Assembly (NCBI GenBank): GCA_021203665.1
Contig: JAJQAT010000013.1
Coordinates: forward strand, 1 to 9,625
DNA from: Bacillota bacterium
GTDB taxonomy: Bacteria > Bacillota > Clostridia > UBA1381
DNA: 9,625 bases
Reading direction: 5' to 3'
A model generated the notes under the pieces. It was not told the origin of the DNA. It saw only the letters and a list, made by a program, of their open reading frames with translations, and ran no database searches. Within the stretch, counting starts at the first letter, position 1. Every line of letters starts with the position of its first letter. This document shows positions 1 through 5,602 of this stretch, piece after piece. Made by a program: the position numbers and the translations under genes.

Positions 1-2
1 TG

Positions 3-42
3 CAAAAGTGTCAGGCTACAAAGGTATAGCCTGACACTTTTG
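3..42. terminator. Perfect 16-bp hairpin, probable bidirectional terminator
   Basis: The arms at 3-18 and 27-42 are exact reverse complements, with an 8-base loop. The outer part of the stem is an A4/T4 run, so the transcript from either strand ends its 3' arm in a short U run. It lies about 50 bases past the stop of the minus-strand acyl-ligase gene and is the best candidate for the end of that operon. It could also end a plus-strand gene coming from left of the window. There is no long U tract beyond the stem. Confidence 0.6.
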
Positions 43-53
43 TCTACAGTCTG

Positions 54-87
54 AGCCGCCGCACCTTTAACGGTGCGGCGGCTTTTT
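54..87 (+). terminator. GC-rich 12-bp hairpin with T-run on the plus strand
   Basis: The arms at 54-65 and 72-83 are exact reverse complements with a 6-base loop, and a run of five T follows at 83-87 on the plus strand. This is the classic intrinsic terminator form for plus-strand transcription, so it probably stops a transcript entering from the left. Read on the minus strand the same hairpin has no U tract after it, so it would be a weak stop for the ligase operon, though it could protect the 3' end. Confidence 0.6.
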
Positions 88-94
88 GTATATT

Positions 95-1663
95 TTATTT
101 CAGCGCGGCTCTTTTTATCTTGCCTGATGTTGTTTTTTCAAAATCCTCCTCGCGCATTTTTACCGTTTGGATACGCTTGTAAAGCGGCAATCCCTCGTTT
201 ATTCGGTCAATCGCGCCTTGGATTATGCTCTCCGCCTCGCTTGTTACATCCGTTCCGGTAACGTCGGGATTTTGTATTATCTCGGCTACTATCTTGTTGT
301 CTTTTTCGTAAACGACAACCTCGGATATAACGTCCTCGGCGCTTATTTTTTCCTCAAGCTCCTCGGGCGATACGTTTTCGCCGCTGTCGGTTATGATAAG
401 GTTCTTAAGTCTGCCGGTGATATATATAAATTTATGCCCGTCAGCCTCGGCAATGCTGCCCAAATCGCCGGTTTTAAGCCATCCGTCCTCGGTAAAGGCA
501 AGGGCGGTATTTTCCTCGTCCTTGTAATATCCCATCATCACGGACGGGCTTTTAACCTGAAGCTCACCATCGACAATTCTCGCCTCACATCCGAGAGAAA
601 GACGTCCGCAGCTGTCCTGATACGGGTCGCCCGGAACACCTGTGCTTATCTTGGGCGAACACTCCGTCATACCGTAGCCCTGGCGAATTTCATAGCCCAT
701 TTCGGTATACGTGTCTATAAGCTCCTGCGTGAGCGGCGCGCCGCCGGTGAAGATGAAGTTAAAATTCTTTCCGAATACCTCCCGCGCGGCTTTTTTCATA
801 TCGCCTATACGCTTGTTTTTCGCCTTGACGCGGCGTGAAAGCGATTCCGCAATCATCGGCACCACAATCATAGTGGTAGGCTCAAACAGCTTCAGGTTTT
901 TCTCCAGGCGCATAACGGAATCGTTAATGCAAATCGTGTACCCGAAGCGCAGTCCGTTTAAAATATCGGCGGTAAGCGCGATAGCGTGATTTATCGGAAG
1001 TACGGTCAGCTTTACATCATTCTCATCGAGCTTATCCTCTGAACAAAACACATTGTCAACCAAATTAGCGTGGCTCAGCATTACGCCCTTTGAAACGCCC
1101 GTTGTGCCGGATGTGTAAATTATCGTCGCACAGTCCTCCGCGCTCGGCTCGCGCTTAAGGTCGGCGTTTATAAGCTGCGCCGCGCCGCCCAAACGCGACA
1201 CGTTTTTCATCATCATACGCAGCGAGCGAGTATTGTCGCCGCTCTCGTCCGACTGCATATTGATTATACAGTGAACCATAGGACAGCGGTTCAGTATAGC
1301 GTTCGCGTATTTTATATAATTGTTGTCCAAAAATACTATTTTGCTGTCGCTCCTCGTGATAAGCGAGCATAAATCCTCAATCGAAAGCTTCGCGTCAAGG
1401 TTTACGGCGGCGCACTGCGCGCCGACTATGCCGAAATACACCGCTATATATTCATATGTCGTCATACCGATAAGCGAAACGTGGCACGGACCCGACGGCG
1501 ACATATATGTAACCATTGAGGAAATCGCCGCCGCGTCCTCCTCAAGACGCTTAAAGCTCTTTTCCTTGACTACGCCGCCCTTTATGTATTTTAAAAATGT
1601 CTTGTCGCCGAAACGCTCAGCCGCGTTGTGGAGAAGATCCTTTAAAGTTTTAATTTCTTGCAT
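95..1663 (-). CDS. AMP-forming acyl-CoA synthetase / fatty acyl-AMP ligase
   Basis: This 522-residue protein belongs to the ANL superfamily (acyl-CoA synthetases and NRPS adenylation domains). Such enzymes activate a carboxylic acid with ATP to an acyl-adenylate and transfer it to CoA or a carrier-protein thiol. Seen here: the phosphate-binding loop YTSGTTGVSKG (183-193), the adenylate motif GYGMTECSP (329-337), TGDLG (398-402), the hinge GRLKNLI (417-423), and the C-terminal TTSGKIKR with the catalytic Lys at about 515. Length and motif set are complete. The overall type looks closer to long-chain fatty acyl ligases than to amino-acid A domains. It is the last gene of the operon; its AAGGAG site overlaps the stop of the carrier-protein gene 9 bases upstream, which suggests coupled translation. 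Inference: it loads a fatty acid onto the adjacent carrier. Substrate chain length, and CoA versus carrier as acceptor, cannot be told. Confidence 0.92.
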   Translation of the reverse strand: MQEIKTLKDLLHNAAERFGDKTFLKYIKGGVVKEKSFKRLEEDAAAISSMVTYMSPSGPCHVSLIGMTTYEYIAVYFGIVGAQCAAVNLDAKLSIEDLCSLITRSDSKIVFLDNNYIKYANAILNRCPMVHCIINMQSDESGDNTRSLRMMMKNVSRLGGAAQLINADLKREPSAEDCATIIYTSGTTGVSKGVMLSHANLVDNVFCSEDKLDENDVKLTVLPINHAIALTADILNGLRFGYTICINDSVMRLEKNLKLFEPTTMIVVPMIAESLSRRVKAKNKRIGDMKKAAREVFGKNFNFIFTGGAPLTQELIDTYTEMGYEIRQGYGMTECSPKISTGVPGDPYQDSCGRLSLGCEARIVDGELQVKSPSVMMGYYKDEENTALAFTEDGWLKTGDLGSIAEADGHKFIYITGRLKNLIITDSGENVSPEELEEKISAEDVISEVVVYEKDNKIVAEIIQNPDVTGTDVTSEAESIIQGAIDRINEGLPLYKRIQTVKMREEDFEKTTSGKIKRAALK

Positions 1664-1672
1664 AATTTCTCC

Positions 1673-1897
1673 TTACTTGCAGCTTTCTATGTACTTCATC
1701 AAATCGTTTACCGTAAACAGATTGGCAAGCTCAGTTTCGGGAATATTAATTCCGAATTCGTCCTCAACGCCTGTGAGCATACTCATAAAATCGTATGAGT
1801 TAAATCCCAAATCCTGCGAAAAATAGCTTTCCGACTTTACGTCCTCCGGCTCAATCTCCACATAATCCATAAAAATTTCTGTTAATTTCTCCAACAT
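1673..1897 (-). CDS. Stand-alone acyl/peptidyl carrier protein
   Basis: This 74-residue acidic protein has the carrier-protein fold signature. The phosphopantetheine attachment site is DLGFNSYDFMSM (29-40), with Ser34 as the modified residue. The helix-2 position after Ser is Tyr, where Leu is usual in fatty-acid-synthase ACPs. This, and its place between a condensation protein and an acyl ligase, argues for a dedicated pathway carrier and not the housekeeping AcpP. An AAAGGAT ribosome site lies 8 bases before the ATG. It would need a phosphopantetheinyl transferase from elsewhere in the genome, since none is in the window. Inference: it carries the acyl group from the downstream-encoded ligase to the condensation protein encoded just upstream. 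Confidence 0.9.
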   Translation of the reverse strand: MLEKLTEIFMDYVEIEPEDVKSESYFSQDLGFNSYDFMSMLTGVEDEFGINIPETELANLFTVNDLMKYIESCK

Positions 1898-1930
1898 AGC
1901 TCTCTATCCTTTCTTTTTTGATTCATTTAA

Positions 1931-3334
1931 TCAGTTTAAATTGTCCAATATTTCTCCGAGCGTTACATCGCCGTTCGCACTGCCCATAAGCATTGACTTT
2001 TTCATAGCCGCGTACAGGTCCTTCAAATCCTCCTCCGGCTTTTCAACCATAAGGTATTCAAAGCAGAATTCAAGCGCGTTGTCCTGAGGTCTGTGGAATA
2101 TGGATATATACAAATTCTGCTGTGACGCGTGATTGCTGTACAAAACCAAATCCATATTGTTCTTTATATCCTCGGGCAAGGCGTGCGCCATCGGCGACCA
2201 ATACGAAAATCCTATAGCCTCGTAAACGTAAAGGGGAGGATTCTTGTCCTTTTCAGCCTGTAGCTGCAAAAGCTTAATATAATTCAGGTCGCTGTGCTTG
2301 AATATCTGATTTTGATACGCCGCGTAATTCTTTACAGTGTCAAGGAAGCTTGTGTTTTCAGGGACATCGGTTCGCATATTCACAAAGTTTACCGTTGTGC
2401 CGCCGGAACGCTTTTCAAGAAGCGTAGCGCGGCGGTTAAGCATAAGTCTGAACGATATGTTTGATTCGCGCTCGTTAAAGCTCGAAAGCGCACATCTTAG
2501 ACCGGTCATAAGTATACACGGAACGCTGACCTTGTTTTGCTCCGCAAAATCCGTAATCTGCTTTGTTTCTTCGGCTGTAAGCGAGAATTTTATAACATTG
2601 CCCTCGGACTGCACGCCGTACACGCCCGCCGCGCGAAGCTCGGGATTGCCGGTCTTTTCGCGAAATTCCTTAAGTCTTGACGGACGAATATAATCGGTGA
2701 AAATCGGGTTGAAATTATCAATCTCGTTTTTCCAGAACATCACGTCCTCTATTTGACGCTGACTGCCGTTATATTGAAGCTCCTTATTAAGCGCCTCGAC
2801 ATATGAGCGCATCGGCTTCGGCTCGGGCGCAAGACCCTTTTTCGCAAGATACAGGTCAAGAATATCGTATAAAAACATCTGCGTTGAATACGCGTCCATT
2901 TGCAAATGATAGGTGTTTATGTAATATCCGCTTTTGCCGTTCGGGAGCTTCAAAAACCTGATGTAATTGAGCTTTGATTCCCAAATGTTAAAAGGCTGTC
3001 TTGTCCAGTTGTCTATGGTTTTATATGCCTCGTCCTCGCTCATATCGGATAAATCAACGATTTCGGGTGTTCTGTCATCCTCGGGAAGAATGTACTGCAA
3101 GAACGTTTCGCCCTCTTTGGTAAGGCAAATTCTCGAATATTCGTTCCTCTTGTACGCGTCCTTTACCGCGTCCGCCAAAACGTCGAAATCCAAATCGCCC
3201 TTAAACTGCATCGACATACCTATATTAAGCGACTCGACCTTATCCGTGTACGCGAGCTGCGTGTAATACAAAAACGTCTGCGACGTGTTAAGAGGATAAC
3301 ACTCGTATGCTGTTCCGTTTATAATTTTTTCCAT
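1931..3334 (-). CDS. Stand-alone NRPS-type condensation-domain protein
   Basis: This 467-residue protein spans one condensation (C) domain and nothing else. The active-site motif HHxxxDG appears as YHLQMDA (142-148). The second His (His143), the catalytic one in the family, and the structural Asp147 are kept; the first His is Tyr and the Gly is Ala. Other C-domain landmarks are YPLNTSQTFLYY (13-24), SFRLMLNRR (294-302) and NFVNMRTDV (316-324) followed by HSDLNYIKLL (347-356). I do not find a clear DFGWG motif. Such enzymes join a carrier-bound acyl group to an amine or hydroxyl acceptor. With the adjacent carrier and acyl ligase, the likely reaction is N-acylation of a small amine or amino acid (inference). 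The AAGGAG site lies inside the end of the MarR gene, whose stop is 4 bases upstream, so translation is probably coupled. A starter-type or ester-forming C domain is an alternative. Confidence 0.85.
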   Translation of the reverse strand: MEKIINGTAYECYPLNTSQTFLYYTQLAYTDKVESLNIGMSMQFKGDLDFDVLADAVKDAYKRNEYSRICLTKEGETFLQYILPEDDRTPEIVDLSDMSEDEAYKTIDNWTRQPFNIWESKLNYIRFLKLPNGKSGYYINTYHLQMDAYSTQMFLYDILDLYLAKKGLAPEPKPMRSYVEALNKELQYNGSQRQIEDVMFWKNEIDNFNPIFTDYIRPSRLKEFREKTGNPELRAAGVYGVQSEGNVIKFSLTAEETKQITDFAEQNKVSVPCILMTGLRCALSSFNERESNISFRLMLNRRATLLEKRSGGTTVNFVNMRTDVPENTSFLDTVKNYAAYQNQIFKHSDLNYIKLLQLQAEKDKNPPLYVYEAIGFSYWSPMAHALPEDIKNNMDLVLYSNHASQQNLYISIFHRPQDNALEFCFEYLMVEKPEEDLKDLYAAMKKSMLMGSANGDVTLGEILDNLN

Positions 3335-3338
3335 ATGT

Positions 3339-3809
3339 TTACTCCTTTTCCCGCTCAGGCTTTGTCACAACGCTGAGCGCGTCCGAGACCTCGCTGAACG
3401 CGTCCTTTATACGCATCAGGCGGTCTGTGCCTATGTTTTCAACCACTGCTTCGGTATACGCGAGCGCTTTCCCGTTCATATCATAGTATGCGTCTGCGCC
3501 GTCCTTGTTAAGCCTTATATATACCTTTCGCTTATCCTCGACGGAGCGTTCGCGCGTTATTATTCCCATTTTTTCCAACTCCGAAAGGGTACGGTTCATC
3601 TGGGATTTATGCATGGCAAGCTTTTCGCAAAGCTCGGTTGCCGTAACCGGCTCCGTTGAATTTTCAATCATATTGCAAACGGCAAATTCCCTATGCGTAA
3701 GCGAGCCGGACATCATCGTCGTCCGCATAACGCCCTCAAAGCGCACCCAAGTATTCAAAACGCTTCCGACTATATCGTTCAGTTCCTTGTCATATTCATT
3801 ACTCCGCAT
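3339..3809 (-). CDS. MarR-family transcriptional regulator
   Basis: This is a winged helix-turn-helix protein of 156 residues from the chosen start. The DNA-binding part covers about 38-102: TATELCEKLAMHKSQMNRTLSELEKMG holds the helix-turn-helix, and DKRKVYIRL (92-100) is the wing. Helices on both sides fit the MarR dimer interface. I chose the ATG at 3807-3809 because a GGGAG site sits 7 bases upstream and the length matches the family. An in-frame ATG at 3882-3884 with a weaker AAGGT site would give 181 residues, adding a 25-residue N-terminal extension unlike MarR proteins. It is the first gene of the condensation-carrier-ligase operon and overlaps the ribosome site of the next gene. MarR proteins typically repress their own operon and release DNA on binding a small, often lipophilic or aromatic, ligand. 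The ligand here may be the substrate or product of the pathway (inference). Confidence 0.9.
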   Translation of the reverse strand: MRSNEYDKELNDIVGSVLNTWVRFEGVMRTTMMSGSLTHREFAVCNMIENSTEPVTATELCEKLAMHKSQMNRTLSELEKMGIITRERSVEDKRKVYIRLNKDGADAYYDMNGKALAYTEAVVENIGTDRLMRIKDAFSEVSDALSVVTKPEREKE

Positions 3810-3901
3810 TTTTATCTCCCGCTTCAAATCACCGGATTTCATATTATCGACCGCCCGCCCCGTGCGGAATACAAATCCTTGCATAAATAAGTACCTTGTT
3901 C

Positions 3902-3940
3902 GACAAAATGTTTACTTTGTCAACTGTTGATTTTATCAAC
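3902..3940. promoter_or_regulatory. Two tandem dyads, candidate MarR operators
   Basis: Two inverted repeats lie just downstream of the minus-strand promoter. The first is GTTGAT-TTT-ATCAAC at 3926-3940, with perfect 6-bp arms. The second is GACAAA (3902-3907) paired with TTTGTC (3916-3921) across 8 bases. The first dyad overlaps the expected transcription start at about 3941, a good place for a repressor. MarR dimers bind short dyads of about this size. Binding is inferred, not shown. Confidence 0.5.
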
Positions 3941-3947
3941 TATTTAG

Positions 3948-3976
3948 ATAATATACCTTTTACCGTGCTTTGTCAA
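3948..3976 (-). promoter_or_regulatory. Sigma-A promoter of the marR-condensation-carrier-ligase operon
   Basis: On the minus strand a perfect TTGACA (-35, at 3971-3976) is followed after exactly 17 bases by TATTAT (-10, at 3948-3953, five of six matches to TATAAT). Transcription would start near 3941. The leader to the chosen MarR start is about 130 bases. Confidence 0.75.
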
Positions 3977-4003
3977 TAGAGATTTAGAAAAATTTACGCG
4001 GAT

Positions 4004-4032
4004 TTGACAAATTATTTTCATAGTGGTAAAAT
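4004..4032 (+). promoter_or_regulatory. Sigma-A promoter of the divergent hydrolase operon
   Basis: A perfect TTGACA (4004-4009) and TAAAAT (4027-4032) are separated by 17 bases on the plus strand, so the start would be near 4039. The two divergent -35 boxes are 27 bases apart. An 8-bp inverted repeat, ATTATTTT (4011-4018) with AAAATAAT (4028-4035), covers the spacer and -10 box and could be an operator, although it is pure A/T and could arise by chance. Confidence 0.7.
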
Positions 4033-4055
4033 AATCATAGCTAAAAAGAACAGAC

Positions 4056-4060
4056 GGAGG
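4056..4060 (+). promoter_or_regulatory. GGAGG ribosome site that supports a TTG start
   Basis: The GGAGG is 10 bases before the TTG at 4071. The next in-frame ATG (4107) has only an AAGGA about 14 bases away, so this site decides in favour of the TTG start. Confidence 0.65.
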
Positions 4061-4070
4061 ACAATTCGAA

Positions 4071-4955
4071 TTGAAAACCAAGCTTTTAAAGGAATTGGTA
4101 AAGCCGATGGGAATGAAAAAGCTGTATTCCCTGCCGGAGGACGAGCTTATAGAGCTTATAAAAAGGGATTGGCGCATAGACGATGTGCCCGATTTTCTGT
4201 ATAAAATGTTCAAGGTGTCCAAGACCTTTACGGACGGCAGACCCGTTTTTAAGATTGAGCCAAAGGGCGGCGCGTCGGATAGAGTAATAGTGTTTATCCA
4301 CGGCGGAGGCGGTATGCTGTGTCCGACGATTTTTCACTTTCACACCGCCGCGAGGCTTGTAAGAAACACCGGCGCGGCACTGTATATGCCGTTTTATCCG
4401 TTGGCGCCGGAGCATACGCTCCCCGAGGCGTGCGCGTGGCTTGACAAGGCTTACGAGGATATTACGAGCCGTCATTCTCCGAAAAATATAGCCGTCATAG
4501 GCGACAGCGCGGGCGTGTCTTTGGGCGTAAGTATGTGCGAGCGAAGCGGTAAAAAGCCGTCGGCTATGGTTATTATTTCACCCGGCGCCGGAATTGAAAA
4601 AAACGATGAAAAAATGCGCGCGCTTGAGAAAAAGGATGTTATTATATCCTGCCGAATGGTGGATATTATAAAAAAATACTGGAGCGGAGAAATGTCCGCA
4701 GACGATTCCGCGTATAACTCGGCGTATACCGATTTTACCGGCTTTCCGCCCATACTTCTTTACTACGGCACAAATGAGATATTTTACGCTTATATCGGCG
4801 ACGTGATAAACGAGATACGCCGTTTTGACATTCCTCTTGAAATACACGAGGGAAAGGGACTGTTTCACGATTGGGCGATTGTCGGAATGCTGCCGGAGGG
4901 CAAGCAGGCGCAGAACAGAATATGCAGGTTTATTTTAGAAAACACGGAGGGATAA
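4071..4955 (+). CDS. HSL-type alpha/beta hydrolase (esterase/lipase family)
   Basis: This is a 294-residue protein of the alpha/beta hydrolase fold-3 (hormone-sensitive-lipase-like) family. The oxyanion-hole motif HGGGG is at 77-81. The nucleophile elbow GDSAG (144-148) places the catalytic Ser at 146. The acid is probably Glu236 in GTNEIF, where many relatives have Asp or Glu, and the His is His266 in GLFHDW. There is no signal peptide or membrane segment, so it should be cytoplasmic. Such enzymes cleave short to medium acyl esters, sometimes amides. It starts with TTG, chosen because of the GGAGG site upstream, and is the first gene of a plus-strand operon with its own promoter; the next gene starts 6 bases after its stop. 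It is divergent from the acyl-transfer operon. A role in removing or editing acyl groups of that pathway is inference from position only. Confidence 0.88.
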   Translation: MKTKLLKELVKPMGMKKLYSLPEDELIELIKRDWRIDDVPDFLYKMFKVSKTFTDGRPVFKIEPKGGASDRVIVFIHGGGGMLCPTIFHFHTAARLVRNTGAALYMPFYPLAPEHTLPEACAWLDKAYEDITSRHSPKNIAVIGDSAGVSLGVSMCERSGKKPSAMVIISPGAGIEKNDEKMRALEKKDVIISCRMVDIIKKYWSGEMSADDSAYNSAYTDFTGFPPILLYYGTNEIFYAYIGDVINEIRRFDIPLEIHEGKGLFHDWAIVGMLPEGKQAQNRICRFILENTEG

Positions 4956-4961
4956 ATTAAT

Positions 4962-5588
4962 ATGAAAAAAATTCTTTGCTTTGGAGATTCAAACACTTGG
5001 GGACATAACCCCGTGGATTGCTCGCAGCTTGAAAAGCCTTGGCCCGTTGCGATGCGCGGTATGCTGAAGGACTGTGAGATAATAAGCGACGGCGTATGCG
5101 GCAGAGCGGCGCGAAACAGGGTCAAGGCGGGCGACGGCACGGACGGAATAGACGTGTTCAGAGAAAAATATCTTGCCGGCGAAAATGATTTTGATTTGAT
5201 AATAATAATGCTCGGCACCAACGATGTTTTAAACTCCAATAATTTTACGCCCGACGAGATTGCCGAAACATTAAGTATGTATGTGAAAGAGTGCCGCGGT
5301 AAATTCGGCGCGGAAAGACCTAAAATATTGCTTGTGTCACCGATTTTAATACGCGATTATTGTATGAAGCACTCGATATTCAGCGAATTATACAGCGAGG
5401 CATCCATTATCAAGTCGCGCTGCTTGGCGGAAAAAATATCCGAGGTCGCCCGCCGCGAGGGCGTGTATTTTATGGACGCGGCAAAGGCGGCGGCAGCCTC
5501 GCCGATAGACGGTGTGCATATGGACGAAAAAGAGCATAAAAAGCTCGCAACGGCGATTGCGGCAAAGGTAAACCTGATATTCTCCTGA
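4962..5588 (+). CDS. SGNH/GDSL-family hydrolase (arylesterase/lipase-like)
   Basis: This is a 208-residue single-domain SGNH hydrolase. Block I is FGDSNTWG (7-14), with the nucleophile Ser10. The block II Gly lies in DGVCGRAA (43-50). Block III is GTND (85-88), with Asn87. Block V is DGVH (183-186), with Asp183 and His186 completing the triad. The GDSNTWG form and the size are typical of bacterial arylesterase-like members, which hydrolyse esters and thioesters; some act as deacetylases. No signal peptide is seen, so it is probably cytoplasmic. A GGAGG site is 11 bases before the ATG. It sits between the alpha/beta hydrolase and the FAD protein in the same operon. Two unrelated serine hydrolases side by side suggest successive or alternative cleavage of acylated compounds, but the substrate is unknown. 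Confidence 0.9.
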   Translation: MKKILCFGDSNTWGHNPVDCSQLEKPWPVAMRGMLKDCEIISDGVCGRAARNRVKAGDGTDGIDVFREKYLAGENDFDLIIIMLGTNDVLNSNNFTPDEIAETLSMYVKECRGKFGAERPKILLVSPILIRDYCMKHSIFSELYSEASIIKSRCLAEKISEVARREGVYFMDAAKAAAASPIDGVHMDEKEHKKLATAIAAKVNLIFS

Positions 5589-5602
5589 CGAGGTGGTTAT
5601 AT

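Noticed and set aside
167..838. A 223-codon plus-strand open frame
   Set aside because: It lies wholly antisense to the acyl-ligase gene, has no recognisable motif and no ribosome site, and looks like a shadow of the opposite strand's codon use.
1919..1933. Small inverted repeat TGATT/AATCA at the end of the condensation gene
   Set aside because: The stem is only 5 A/T-rich pairs. It lies between co-transcribed genes, so it is unlikely to be a terminator.
3918..3923. A third TTGACA on the minus strand as a second promoter for the MarR gene
   Set aside because: Seventeen bases downstream there is no -10-like sequence, so it is better read as part of the dyad at 3902-3921.
4086..4475. A 129-codon minus-strand open frame inside the alpha/beta hydrolase gene
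   Set aside because: The opposite strand carries clear hydrolase motifs; this frame has none and is not near a promoter.
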